Shown: one piece after another, positions 53,018 through 62,147 of the stretch
How the letters are laid out: every line of letters begins with the position of its first letter
How positions within the stretch are numbered: position 1 is the first letter of the stretch
NCBI GenBank assembly: GCA_022820365.1
Contig: JAJEFO010000071.1
Span: 1-64,000, forward strand
Source: Silicimonas sp.
Lineage (GTDB): Bacteria > Pseudomonadota > Alphaproteobacteria > Rhodobacterales > Rhodobacteraceae
Reading direction: 5' to 3'
Length of the DNA: 64,000 nt
The notes under the pieces: generated by a model
The model's database searches: none
What the model saw: the letters and a program-made list of their open reading frames with translations, nothing else
What the model was told of the DNA's origin: nothing
Translations under genes and position numbers: made by a program

Positions 53018-53532
53018 GAAAGAAATTCCCGAATGCAATCCTGCGCGATCGGCGCACGCTCCCACTCAAGAAAGAAGTCGTCCAGCTGCGGCGGAGCTAT
53101 CCCGGCGTCGCTCATCTGAACGTGAGCCTGCCCCCGGTGATGAATCTGGTGCTGGAACAGATGCGGCAGAAGCGCGCCGATCCTTTCCTGGGTCTTTGCG
53201 CCCGGGCGCTCGACGGCCATGCAGCGGTCGAGGTCAATGTCGCCATCACAGAAATTCACAAGGTCCATGTCCAGCCTGGACTGTTCCTCGCCAAGCGCGT
53301 GCACATCCTCGATGTCAGGCAAGGCGTAAACGCCACGGCCAATGTCGGAACCGTTCAACGCGCCGAGGTAGAACGCATCCACCTTCCGAATGTGATTCAG
53401 GGTCTTTGACAATGAAGGAAAGAAGCCCGGCCGTCTTTCCGTGAACGTGGCTTGATCCATCCCCGCGATCGCCCCGTAGAGCGTCCGGTTCGCGTAACAA
53501 TTGTTGACCGCGAATTCGAAATACAGGCTCAT
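53014..53532 (-). CDS. DinB-fold protein
   Basis: The 172-residue four-helix protein has the DinB metal-site pattern: SLSKTLNHIRKVDAFYLGAL with the first His, and HLFQHQIHHRGQAHVQM with the paired His residues. DinB/YfiT relatives include thiol-dependent isomerases and transferases. Here it sits between the MBL gene and the monooxygenase, both overlapping it by four bases, so it is probably an accessory enzyme of aromatic breakdown, perhaps acting on a maleyl intermediate (inference). ATG at 53532 is inside the stop of the upstream gene. Confidence 0.82.
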   Translation of the reverse strand: MSLYFEFAVNNCYANRTLYGAIAGMDQATFTERRPGFFPSLSKTLNHIRKVDAFYLGALNGSDIGRGVYALPDIEDVHALGEEQSRLDMDLVNFCDGDIDLDRCMAVERPGAKTQERIGALLPHLFQHQIHHRGQAHVQMSDAGIAPPQLDDFFLEWERAPIAQDCIREFLS

Positions 53533-54479
53533 CCCTGCAATGCCTCCCACATCTCTAGGTCACGCTCCGCAGTCCATATCCGCGGCGTGTCGATGTCGCG
53601 CGCCTCGTCATAGGCGCGAGAGACGTTGAACGGCAGGCAATGCTCGTAGATCGCGTAGTCGCTGAATTTCGGATCGCACTCCGCGCGCACCGCATCCCAC
53701 GCATCCTTCAGCGAACCGCCACCCAGGGCAACCTTGGCGGCGGGCCCATAGGTGGAACGCACGAAGTCCTTGGTCAGGTCGAGAGCCGAATTGACCATTC
53801 CCTTGCCGATCAGGGCATCCCCCCGACCCGGCGCGATCGCGTCCAGGTCGAAGGTCCGGATGGCCTCAAGCGTCCCCGGCCAGTCGTGGAAGTGTCCGTC
53901 GCCGCAATAACAGGCCGAGCGATATTCGACGATGTCGCCAGTGAACATGACGTTTTGGTCGGGCACATAGATCACGATGTCTCCGGCGGTGTGCGCACGA
54001 CCGACCTGCATGATGTCCACGCGCCTGTTGCCGAGATAGACCGACATGCGGCCGTGGAAGGTCGTTGTGGGCCAGGTGAGGCCCGGAATGCTCTCATGAC
54101 CCTCGAACAGCCTAGGAAATCGCTGGAACTCGCTGTCCCAGTCCTCCTGACCCCGCTCGGCAACCATGGCTCGGGCCTTCTCGGACATGATGACCTGCCC
54201 GGCCACGTAGGCTGACGCACCCAGCACCCGGACCGCGTGATAGTGGGTCAGGACGAGGTGCGTGATCGGCTTGTCGGTCACCTCCCTCACCTTCTCGATC
54301 ACCTTGCCGGCCAGCCGTGGCGTCGCCTGCGCTTCGATGATCATCACCGAATCGTCGCCGATGATCACCCCGGAATTCGGATCCCCTTCCGCAGTGAAGG
54401 CGAACAGACCTTCTCCGATCTCGTCAAAGGTGATTTTCTTCTCGCCCAGGTCGCCCTGGCTCGCGAAAGCCTTGGCCAT
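53529..54479 (-). CDS. MBL-fold hydrolase with reduced metal site
   Basis: The 316-residue protein has a metallo-beta-lactamase fold: DPNSGVIIGDDSVMIIEAQA, LVLTHYHAVRVLGASAY, VGRAHTAGDIVIYVPDQ and VMFTGDIVEYRS. In the hallmark HxHxDH the Asp and last His are replaced (HYHAVR), so the second metal site should be missing while the first could remain. The subfamily is seen with homogentisate genes; its substrate is unknown. AGGGAGAACGGC decides the start at 54479. It is followed by the DinB-like gene through an ATGA overlap. Confidence 0.85.
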   Translation of the reverse strand: MAKAFASQGDLGEKKITFDEIGEGLFAFTAEGDPNSGVIIGDDSVMIIEAQATPRLAGKVIEKVREVTDKPITHLVLTHYHAVRVLGASAYVAGQVIMSEKARAMVAERGQEDWDSEFQRFPRLFEGHESIPGLTWPTTTFHGRMSVYLGNRRVDIMQVGRAHTAGDIVIYVPDQNVMFTGDIVEYRSACYCGDGHFHDWPGTLEAIRTFDLDAIAPGRGDALIGKGMVNSALDLTKDFVRSTYGPAAKVALGGGSLKDAWDAVRAECDPKFSDYAIYEHCLPFNVSRAYDEARDIDTPRIWTAERDLEMWEALQG

Positions 54480-54499
54480 GCCGTTCTCCCTACATTGCG

Positions 54500-55741
54500 T
54501 CAAGCATATGGGTCTTCGAGTGCCGGCAACACCTTGCCGGTGCAGTCCCCGAATCCGATTCGGTAACCTTCTCCTTGGGCAAATCCCCTGAGCGTCAGCC
54601 GATCACCATCCTCGATGAAACTTCGCGTACCTCCCTGCGCAAGCTCCAGAGGCTCCTTGCCTCCCCACGAGAGCTCAAGCAGCGAGCCTCGGTTCTCGCG
54701 TTCCGGCCCGGAAATCGTGCCCGTCCCAATGAGGTCGCCCACGCGCATCGGGCAGCCGGACGTCGCGTGGTGGGCGAGTTGCTGTGCAGACGAGTAGTAG
54801 AGCTCGCGCGAATTCGTCTTCACGATGGTTTCCTCGGTTCCGCCGTCGGGCTCGATCGTCACCTCAAGCTCGATGTCATGGAGCATCGGTCCTACATCTC
54901 TCAGGTGAGGCAGGAGTTCCTTCTCACGCCGGGGCGGGTCGCAGCGAAACGGCTCCAGCGCAGCCTTCGTCACGACCCAAGGGCTTATCGTTGTGGCAGT
55001 GGCCTTCGCTTGGAAGGGGCCAAGCGGCTGGTATTCCCAAGCCTGGATGTCGCGGGCGGACCAATCGTTGAGAAGGACATAACCGAAGATGTTCGCATCC
55101 GCCTCGGCTACTCCGAGCGGACCGTCGGACGGTTGCCCGACAATGGCTCCCATCTCCAGTTCGATGTCGAAGCGTCTGGAAGGTGCAAACCGGGGAGCTT
55201 CGTCAGCCGGTCCCTTCAACTGGCCCCAAGGCCTGCGCACGTCGGTACCGGAGATCACGACCGAGGACGCCCGGCCGTTGTAGCCGATGGGCATGTGCAG
55301 CCAATTTGGCGGCAAGGCGTTTTCCGGACCCCGGAACATGGTCCCGACATTGGAGGCGTGGTGCCTGCCGGCGTAGAAATCCGTGAATTCGCTGACGACG
55401 AACGGCAACTGCATGGTCACTGCGGATTGCAGGTGAAGGGCTCCGTCGATGCGGCCACGCTCCTCGGCACCCTCGGCAAGAATCCTTGTCAGCGTGCTGC
55501 GGACCTGCTCCCAGCTTCCCGGACCTTCGGCCATGAATTCATTGAGTGATCCGTTGCGAAACCCGGCGGCAGGAATGATCCCTGGCTCTTCCAAGGCGGC
55601 AAGGTCGACGACCATGTCGCCCAGGGCCACGCCTGCACGCGGGCCCTTACCGTCATCAAACACCCCGTAGGGCAGATTGTTCACCGGAAACCACCCGTCG
55701 GGGTCGTTCGCGCTCTCCACCCAACTCTTAATCACTGCCAA
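54500..55741 (-). CDS. fahA: Fumarylacetoacetase
   Basis: The 413-residue enzyme has the FAH pattern: SEFTDFYAGRHHASNVG (metal ligands), PIGYNGRASSVVISGTDVRR, DIELEMGAIVG and FGYVLLNDWSARDIQAWEY with the catalytic Asp, Glu and His residues. It hydrolyses fumarylacetoacetate to fumarate and acetoacetate, the last step of homogentisate breakdown. Length is normal for the full-size eukaryote-like class. It lies 20 bases upstream of the MBL gene and 93 bases after hmgA on the minus strand. Confidence 0.95.
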   Translation of the reverse strand: MAVIKSWVESANDPDGWFPVNNLPYGVFDDGKGPRAGVALGDMVVDLAALEEPGIIPAAGFRNGSLNEFMAEGPGSWEQVRSTLTRILAEGAEERGRIDGALHLQSAVTMQLPFVVSEFTDFYAGRHHASNVGTMFRGPENALPPNWLHMPIGYNGRASSVVISGTDVRRPWGQLKGPADEAPRFAPSRRFDIELEMGAIVGQPSDGPLGVAEADANIFGYVLLNDWSARDIQAWEYQPLGPFQAKATATTISPWVVTKAALEPFRCDPPRREKELLPHLRDVGPMLHDIELEVTIEPDGGTEETIVKTNSRELYYSSAQQLAHHATSGCPMRVGDLIGTGTISGPERENRGSLLELSWGGKEPLELAQGGTRSFIEDGDRLTLRGFAQGEGYRIGFGDCTGKVLPALEDPYA

Positions 55742-55834
55742 GACCGCCCTCCTTCAGACAGATTCAAAAATTGCCCTGCCCGAACGCAGGGCTTCGCGCC
55801 GGAATTGCCAGTTGACGCCGGAACACGCAATGCC

Positions 55835-57190
55835 TCACTTCCGCCCGGGGCTCCCGTCGAATTTCTTTTCTAGCGAGGTCCAGCACTCGACATAGTCGTC
55901 CTGCAGCGGCGCCTCCTTGGCCGCAAATTCGGTCAGATGCTGCGGGAACCTCGTCTCGAACATGAACGACATGGTGTTCTCAAGCCTGTCGGGGCCGAGA
56001 TTCGAACTGGTCGCCCTATCGAATGCGTCCTTGTCGGGTCCATGGGGCAGCATCATGTTGTGGAGCGACATGCCTCCCGGAACGAAGCCTTCGGGCTTTG
56101 CGTCATACTGGCCGTAGATGTTGCCCATGAGCTCCGACATGACGTTCTTGTGGTACCATGGCGGACGGAACGTGTCCTCCGCAACCAGCCAGCGCTCGCG
56201 AAACAGCACGAAGTCGATGTTAGCGACTCCTTCCACGCCGGAAGGCGCCGTCAGCACGGTGAAGATCGACGGATCCGGGTGATCGAAGAGCACCGCTCCC
56301 ACCGGACAATAGGTCTTCATGTCGTACTTGCAGGGTGCGTAGTTGCCGTGCCACGCAACGATGTCGAGCGGACTGTGCCCTATCTCGGTCGCATGAAACT
56401 GCCCGCACCACTTGATCACGACCCGAGAGGGCGTTTCGCGATCCTCGAAGGCCGCGACCGGCGTCTTGAAGTCCCGCGGATTGGCGAGGCAATTCGCCCC
56501 GATCGGTCCTCGCCCGGGCAAGGCGAACTTCTGTCCGTAGTTCTCGCAGACAAAACCGCGGGCCGGGCCTTCGAGCACCTCGACCCGGTAGACGAGCCCA
56601 CGAGGCAGAATCGCGATTTCCTGCGGCTCGACATCGATGACGCCGAGTTCCGTCGCGAAGCGCAAACGGCCTCGCTGCGGCACGACCAGGAATTCGCTGT
56701 CAGCCGAATAGAAGTACTCGTCCTCCATGGAACATGTCACAAGAAAGATGTGCGCCGCCATGCCCACCTGGGTGTTCACGTCTCCTGCCGTCGTCATCGT
56801 GCGCATGCCGGTCAGCCAGGTCAGGTCTTCCTCGCCCGCAGGCACGGGGTCCCAGCGATACTGGCCAAGCGAGGTGACGTCCTCGATCACGTTGGGAGCG
56901 CTCTTCCAGTACGGCAGCTCGGTCCTATCGAAACGACCGACATGACGTACCGAAGGCCGGATGCGGTAGCACCATGTTCGCTCTGGTCCAGGCGCCGTGA
57001 ACGCCGTGCCGGAGAGCTGTTCGGCGTAGAGCCCGTAGTTCACCAGCTGCGGCGAATTCATGCCCTGGGGCAACGCACCTGGCAGCGCTTCGGTTTCGAA
57101 GTCGTTCCCGAAGCCCGGCATGTAGCCGGGCACGGTTCCGGCCGGGGTCTCGGCCTGCCTCAGGTTCAGGGGTACACGCGCATCATCCAT
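55835..57190 (-). CDS. hmgA: Homogentisate 1,2-dioxygenase
   Basis: The 451-residue cupin-type iron dioxygenase has [20 protein letters not shown] and [20 protein letters not shown] at the start, and [20 protein letters not shown] with the iron-ligand His and Glu. It opens the homogentisate ring to maleylacetoacetate. I start at ATG 57190 after AAGGAGCGATGCA; an upstream ATG at 57211 overlaps this ribosome site. It is first in the seven-gene homogentisate operon and divergent from a MarR gene, with an operator-like repeat in the 69 bases between. Confidence 0.95.
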   Translation of the reverse strand: MDDARVPLNLRQAETPAGTVPGYMPGFGNDFETEALPGALPQGMNSPQLVNYGLYAEQLSGTAFTAPGPERTWCYRIRPSVRHVGRFDRTELPYWKSAPNVIEDVTSLGQYRWDPVPAGEEDLTWLTGMRTMTTAGDVNTQVGMAAHIFLVTCSMEDEYFYSADSEFLVVPQRGRLRFATELGVIDVEPQEIAILPRGLVYRVEVLEGPARGFVCENYGQKFALPGRGPIGANCLANPRDFKTPVAAFEDRETPSRVVIKWCGQFHATEIGHSPLDIVAWHGNYAPCKYDMKTYCPVGAVLFDHPDPSIFTVLTAPSGVEGVANIDFVLFRERWLVAEDTFRPPWYHKNVMSELMGNIYGQYDAKPEGFVPGGMSLHNMMLPHGPDKDAFDRATSSNLGPDRLENTMSFMFETRFPQHLTEFAAKEAPLQDDYVECWTSLEKKFDGSPGRK

Positions 57191-57213
57191 TGCATCGCTC
57201 CTTCCATGCATTC

Positions 57214-57228
57214 ACAACTATTGGTTGT
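57214..57228. promoter_or_regulatory. Operator-like repeat between hmgA and the MarR gene
   Basis: ACAAC, five bases, GTTGT, an inverted repeat of the size bound by MarR dimers, with further TTGTAA/TTAC-rich sequence to its right up to 57240. It lies between the two divergent starts, so one bound regulator could repress both directions. Confidence 0.55.
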
Positions 57229-57259
57229 AAATGTAACTAACAAGCCCTGGAGGACTCCC

Positions 57260-57706
57260 ATGCGCCGCAATCCCGAATTCAATCCCCAGGATTTCCTGCC
57301 GTACCTGCTCAACCAGGCTGCCGAAGCCCTGAGCCTTGAGTTTCAAAGGCATTACCGAGGGCAGTACGGCATGCTTCGAACCGAGTGGAGGGTCCTGTTT
57401 CACCTCGGATGCTACGGCGACATGACGGCAAAGGAAATCTGCGACCGCGCAGGTCTCCACAAAACCAAGGTGAGTCGCGCCGTCGCCGCCTTGCAAACGA
57501 AGCGCATTCTGACCCGACGCGAACTGGAGCGGGACCGCCGCCACGCCATCCTGCAACTGACCGCGAAGGGACAAAGTGTCTTCGCCGAACTGTCCCGTGC
57601 CGCACATGCATTCGATTCGGAGGTACGCGCTTCCATGACGCCTGAAGAGGCCAAAGTCCTGCACCGCTGCCTGATCCGGATTGCCGGCTTCGAGATTGGG
57701 AAATGA
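57260..57706 (+). CDS. MarR-family regulator of the homogentisate operon
   Basis: The 148-residue winged-helix protein has GMLRTEWRVLFHLGCYGDMT, ICDRAGLHKTKVSRAVAAL (recognition helix) and RRELERDRRHAILQLTAKG (wing). It reads divergently from hmgA and probably represses it until an aromatic intermediate binds, as in other bacteria with a local MarR or IclR regulator. The ATG at 57260 follows TGGAGG. Convergent with waaA, 83 bases away. Confidence 0.88.
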   Translation: MRRNPEFNPQDFLPYLLNQAAEALSLEFQRHYRGQYGMLRTEWRVLFHLGCYGDMTAKEICDRAGLHKTKVSRAVAALQTKRILTRRELERDRRHAILQLTAKGQSVFAELSRAAHAFDSEVRASMTPEEAKVLHRCLIRIAGFEIGK

Positions 57707-57789
57707 CCGGGCTGCGCCTCATCAGGCCGTATGGCGGCCGTCGATGCCTGCGATTGCCCCCGGTCGGATCCTGCCACGTGATACTTGGG

Positions 57790-59109
57790 TCAGCGACGCT
57801 CCAGGAGAAGGGGCTGGATTGCCTCGTATATGCGCTGCGATGCGCCTCGGTGACTCGCGTGAAACGTCTCGACTGCCTTCGGTGAACTTTGCGCGATCGC
57901 CGCTCGAACCGCATCCGGCAATTCCTCCGGCGAACTGCAGACCGTCAGCAAGCCTGCTGCCTCAGCCTCAACTGCCGGAAACTCGATGGTCCCGACGCTA
58001 GGTCCGGTGATTACAGGCTTTCCGAGCGCCAATGGTTCAATGATGTTGTGCGAGCCACGACGGCCAAATCCTCCACCCACTATCACGGCGTCAGCCGATG
58101 CAAGGTAGAATGTCATTTCTCCCAGCGAGTCCCCGACGAGAATCCGCGCGCTCTCAAGCTCTGAAAGGGGGTTCAAGCCATTGTCGAAGAGCTGGCTGCG
58201 CAATGCGATCTCGAATCCCGCCGACTGCAGAAATTCGCCCGACGCCTGGAATCGTTCAGGGGCACGCGGCACCCATATCACGAAGGGCGGCTCTGGGTCC
58301 GAAAAGAGCTTGGCAAGTGCCTGGACGTAGACATCTTCCTCTCCCTCGACGACGCTGGCAATGGCGACGACCTTCTTGCCTTGCAGGCTGGCCCCAAATG
58401 CCTTGCCTGCCTGGATCTGCGCCTCTTGCGGCACGATGTCGAACCTCGTCTCCCCGGCTGTGCGCACATCGGATGCTCCTAGCGCGCGAAACCGCCCGGC
58501 CTGCGTCTCGGATTTGGCGAATACCGCCGCCATGCGCGCCACCGGATGGCCGACGAGCGATGCCAGACGCCTTGCCTTTGGCCAACTGCCCGCAGGTATC
58601 TGCGCATTGACAAGCACAAGCGGCACTCCCGCGTCGCGCGCCGCCTCGATCATCCAGGGCCAGAATTCCATTTCGACCACAAGGCCAATCCTTGGCGCGC
58701 AGGAAGCAAAGAACCTTTGCCAGTAGTCTGGGCGATCAATGGGCGAAAATCGCGCAGCCAGCCGGCCAGCGGCGACTTCGTCTGCGAATGTCTGCTCCAC
58801 CTTGGTCCGCCCCGCCGGCGTGGCATGTGTCGTCAAGACCCGATAGCCGTCCTGAAGCGCTAGGCGAACGAGTGGTTCTGCGGAATTGACTTCGCCAAGG
58901 GACACCGCGTGCAGCCACAGATCGGCCACGATCGTTGCGCCCTCCCCTTTTCGTTCTTCGAGATGAAGGCCATAGTCGGCATCGCTTCTGGCTCGCTTTC
59001 GGAAGTATCGCCACACAACTGGCGTCAGCACCCGCAAAAAGAATGCATACAGGAAAAGAAAGATTCGATAGCGAAGTCCTGCAGTTTCGGACAATCTGAA
59101 ACCAATCAT
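57790..59109 (-). CDS. waaA: Kdo transferase WaaA (KdtA)
   Basis: The 439-residue inner-membrane-anchored glycosyltransferase has an N-terminal hydrophobic anchor (YRIFLFLYAFFLRVLTPVVW), LWLHAVSLGEVNSAEPLV, VVEMEFWPWMIEAARDAG and a C-terminal nucleotide-sugar half with GGGFGRRGSHNIIEPLALGK. It adds Kdo to lipid A precursors on the cytoplasmic face. The number of Kdo residues added cannot be read from sequence; the kdkA gene at 61.4 kb suggests a phosphorylated single Kdo. It stands at the left end of the LPS genes. Confidence 0.93.
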   Translation of the reverse strand: MIGFRLSETAGLRYRIFLFLYAFFLRVLTPVVWRYFRKRARSDADYGLHLEERKGEGATIVADLWLHAVSLGEVNSAEPLVRLALQDGYRVLTTHATPAGRTKVEQTFADEVAAGRLAARFSPIDRPDYWQRFFASCAPRIGLVVEMEFWPWMIEAARDAGVPLVLVNAQIPAGSWPKARRLASLVGHPVARMAAVFAKSETQAGRFRALGASDVRTAGETRFDIVPQEAQIQAGKAFGASLQGKKVVAIASVVEGEEDVYVQALAKLFSDPEPPFVIWVPRAPERFQASGEFLQSAGFEIALRSQLFDNGLNPLSELESARILVGDSLGEMTFYLASADAVIVGGGFGRRGSHNIIEPLALGKPVITGPSVGTIEFPAVEAEAAGLLTVCSSPEELPDAVRAAIAQSSPKAVETFHASHRGASQRIYEAIQPLLLERR

Positions 59110-59777
59110 GGCACAATCGCACCCTCAATATGTGGTCTGCGCGACGGCTCTCCCGTTGCGCGGAGATACGTCAACGACGAGTGGCCCACAAGGGCGGCAT
59201 GAAAGGGCAAATTCGTTTGAAGAACTTAGATTAAGGCAGCTGCTCGACCGGTTAAGCCCACGTTTGTGACGATTTCGATGCGTGTGAAACGCAAAGCATG
59301 GCACCGGACCGGCAAGTGAACGAATTCAGGGAGAAGGCGCAGCGGAAGACATTCACCAAATGCGGCGAGTGCAGTTGAGCTCTTGGCAAGTCGCGATCGA
59401 GATCAAGACAGTTGCGCCGACTGAGTGAATGACGATCAATGCTGCCACCGTCAAAATGTGTCTGGAGGCTCCATGGCCCGCAGACTCAGACTCTTCGAGA
59501 TGCAGGGAGCGGCGCCAGAAGTGGTGGTCAGGCACCACGTTCCGACCACCCTGCAGGCGCTGGAACTCGTTCTCGACGGCTAGTGTCAGACGTAACGTCA
59601 CTCGCCGGTCGTCGTCTATTTCGTCCGCGCTTGGACGCAAGTTGGCAGGAGCATGACATGATGATCGATCTGGCTCACTCTATGGCTCCGCAGAGAGCCG
59701 ACTATGGCGCAGCTGACTTGACGTGTACTCCACAGCACAACACAAAGCGACACGAGTGATCGAACAAAGGAAAGGCG
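59110..59777. other. Spacer of about 670 bases
   Basis: No frame with recognisable motifs was found on either strand. The stretch has stop codons in all plausible frames or unmatched sequence. The promoter of the FkbM-like gene should be near the right end, where AAAGGAAAGGCG precedes its ATG. Confidence 0.45.
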
Positions 59778-60638
59778 ATGCCTAAGATTTGGCAAGCCAT
59801 ATTTCGTCGCGCAGCCAAAGAACACCTACGGGAATCCAAATTTGCCAGATTCCCTACGGTTCGCGCTGTATTCATAGGGGATTTCGTCTCGACGCGCATC
59901 ATGCTTGATGGAATTTACGAAGGGCGTGAACTGGATGCTCTGGCCCGCGAAGTATTTCAGCGCTTGCCCCGTGAGTCCACGGCACTTGATATCGGAGCCA
60001 ACATTGGCAACCATACGGTCTACTTCACAAGACACTTTAGCAGGGTCGTCGCCTTTGAGCCGAACCCAATGGTCGCCGCCCTTCTCAGAGTCAATACTGC
60101 GGAATATGGAAACGCGATCAACGTCTTGCAAATTGGATTGTCTGATGCACCGGCCAAATTGAATTTCAAAGTCAATGAACACAACCTTGGCGCATCAAGG
60201 TTCACTGATGAAGTATCTAATTCCGTGATCGAAGTGGACAAGCTCGACAATCTAGTCGCAGACTTGAAGCTTGATGACGTCAGCTTCGTCAAGATTGACG
60301 TTGAGGGACATGAAGACCGAGTGATTGCAGGCGCCTTCGAATTCCTGTCGACTGCGCAGCCAATCATCGCTTTGGAAGGATTCTACAAAGCCGACCCTCA
60401 ATTGGGAAAACGTGTTTCAAAACTCTTGGATAGCCTAGGATACCAGCACTTCTACCGACTGTCCGATCGCCGCATTGGCGAAAGGCGTTCCTTGTATTCT
60501 GTGACGCCGAAGTTCTTGAAACGTCATCGACGGCTATCGCTTGAACAAATCGATGGAATGTTCGGCGAAAACCACAACCTTGTGATTGCGTCGGTTGACG
60601 CAATCCAAGGTGCAAGCGGCCCTAAATTCGCTGCATGA
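59778..60638 (+). CDS. FkbM-family methyltransferase
   Basis: The 286-residue SAM-dependent enzyme has motif I LDIGANIGNHTVYFTRHF, the acidic FEPNP, NVLQIGLSDAPAKLNF and FVKIDVEGHEDRVIAG, all FkbM-type. FkbM relatives O-methylate sugars or polyketides; in an LPS region a sugar O-methyltransferase is likely. Base composition is lower in GC than the core genes to the left. It is preceded by a good ribosome site and stands alone. Confidence 0.88.
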   Translation: MPKIWQAIFRRAAKEHLRESKFARFPTVRAVFIGDFVSTRIMLDGIYEGRELDALAREVFQRLPRESTALDIGANIGNHTVYFTRHFSRVVAFEPNPMVAALLRVNTAEYGNAINVLQIGLSDAPAKLNFKVNEHNLGASRFTDEVSNSVIEVDKLDNLVADLKLDDVSFVKIDVEGHEDRVIAGAFEFLSTAQPIIALEGFYKADPQLGKRVSKLLDSLGYQHFYRLSDRRIGERRSLYSVTPKFLKRHRRLSLEQIDGMFGENHNLVIASVDAIQGASGPKFAA

Positions 60639-61400
60639 GCCGGCTCAAACCAAACGTAGGAATCGGAGTGCATCGTTGTCGTATCTCGTCCCACTTTGAG
60701 GGCAACTCTGGGCTGCGCGAACCCGTTCGCTGACAGAAGATGTTACGGGTCGGCCCTGGTTATTGCGACAGCAGAGGCAAAACGACGGCGACCGAGGCAA
60801 GGATTCATTGCAGTCATAGGGGAAAGGTTCATTGCGGCTCTCTTGGATGTAGGGATGCGGGGACAACCTGAACTGCAGGAACGACGGGCTCTTAGGGCTC
60901 CGAGGAACTTGGACAGAATACATGTCAAGCTCGCAAACACCGCCAAGACTATTGAACGAATGTTCAGATTGAATCTCCTGAGCCAAGATGCTTCTTCAGA
61001 CAATTCTCGTTATCAAAATGTAAGGCGTTCCAAGCATCGAAAGCTGCCGCGGCTGAAGCCACAGGCCGACAACGGAAACCTCTCATCAGCAGCAAAGGGA
61101 GCGGTTTCTTGCTTTGGCAACGAAGGCCTGATGCTTGCTGCCAGTACCCTGAGTGCTTGCACCGCAAGAGTGGAACAGCGGCTCTCGCTTCCAAGATTCG
61201 CTACACGTCGCGTAGCGCACCTCCCAGTCTTCGAAACAGATCCGTTGCGAAAATGGACGCCTTGACCTCTTTCTGGCGAACCGACAAACCAAAGCCAGGC
61301 ACTGGCAACCATCAGCGATCCTGTCCACTTGCATGTGCGATGTCGCCCTACAGGAGCTAGAATAATCAGCAAAGTCTTGGAACTGCGTCGCAAGGGCACG
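60639..61400. other. Spacer of about 760 bases between LPS genes
   Basis: Several open frames exist on both strands, but none has a family motif or a good start. Given its length and place it may be a decayed glycosyltransferase or similar gene. Confidence 0.4.
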
Positions 61401-62147
61401 GTGATTTGGTACAACCCAACTGCCATTGAAAAGATGGAACCGCGACTCTTCGAACCTGAGTGGCTTCGCGCAAAGGATCACCTTCGAGGCAGTTCGCAAG
61501 GACGTGGCAACACGCACTACCTGCACTTCAAAGGTCGCGACATGGTCTTGCGACCATTCCAGCGCGGCGGATTTATCGGGAAGTTCAACCGTGACCGCTA
61601 TTTCTACGCGCAGGTCGGAAACAGCCGGGCGATGCGAGAGTTCACGTTGCTTGACTGGATGCGTACGCAGGGCCTGCCGGTCCCTTTGCCACTTGCAGCT
61701 CGTCATCGGCCATCCGGACTTTTTTACCGCGCCGACCTGATCACCGAGTGCATCCCAGATGCACGTCCGCTGGCCGAGGTACTGTTAGAGCGCGACATTC
61801 AGGAACGGACTTGGTCCGAGATTGGCTCTGTCATACGGCAGATGCATTCCTTGGGCGTACATCATGCCGACCTAAATTGCCGCAATGTCCTGCTGGATGC
61901 CAGCGAAAGAGCTTGGCTCATCGACTTCGACAAGTGCAAGAGACGTGCACCGGGCGGATGGATGCAGCGAAACCTTGCTCGACTAAAGCGGTCGTTGGGC
62001 AAAACGAGGCGCAAGAATCCGGATCTCAACTGGGCCGCGCAAAACTGGGCCGAGCTTCTAGCTGGCTACGCACATTCCTCCCAAATGCAGGCGCAGCAAA
62101 GTTGCTCGGACACGACCAAGTCAGAAAATTTAGGGAACGCACCTTGA
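61401..62147 (+). CDS. kdkA: 3-deoxy-D-manno-octulosonic acid kinase
   Basis: The 248-residue protein has a kinase-like fold: MVLRPFQRGGFIGKFNRDRY, REFTLLDWMRTQGLPVPLPL, the catalytic GVHHADLNCRNVLLD (HxDxxxxN) and WLIDFDKCKR (the DFD metal motif). KdkA phosphorylates Kdo at O-4 in LPS of bacteria with a single phosphorylated Kdo. I start at GTG 61401 (VIWYNPTAIEKM) with AAGGGCACG in front; the frame extends further upstream without conservation. It overlaps the following glycosyltransferase by TTGA at 62144-62147. Confidence 0.88.
   Translation: MIWYNPTAIEKMEPRLFEPEWLRAKDHLRGSSQGRGNTHYLHFKGRDMVLRPFQRGGFIGKFNRDRYFYAQVGNSRAMREFTLLDWMRTQGLPVPLPLAARHRPSGLFYRADLITECIPDARPLAEVLLERDIQERTWSEIGSVIRQMHSLGVHHADLNCRNVLLDASERAWLIDFDKCKRRAPGGWMQRNLARLKRSLGKTRRKNPDLNWAAQNWAELLAGYAHSSQMQAQQSCSDTTKSENLGNAP

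Noticed and set aside
59353-59640. 95-codon minus-strand frame in the waaA-FkbM spacer
   Set aside because: No motif, no ribosome site, and no resemblance to a family I know.
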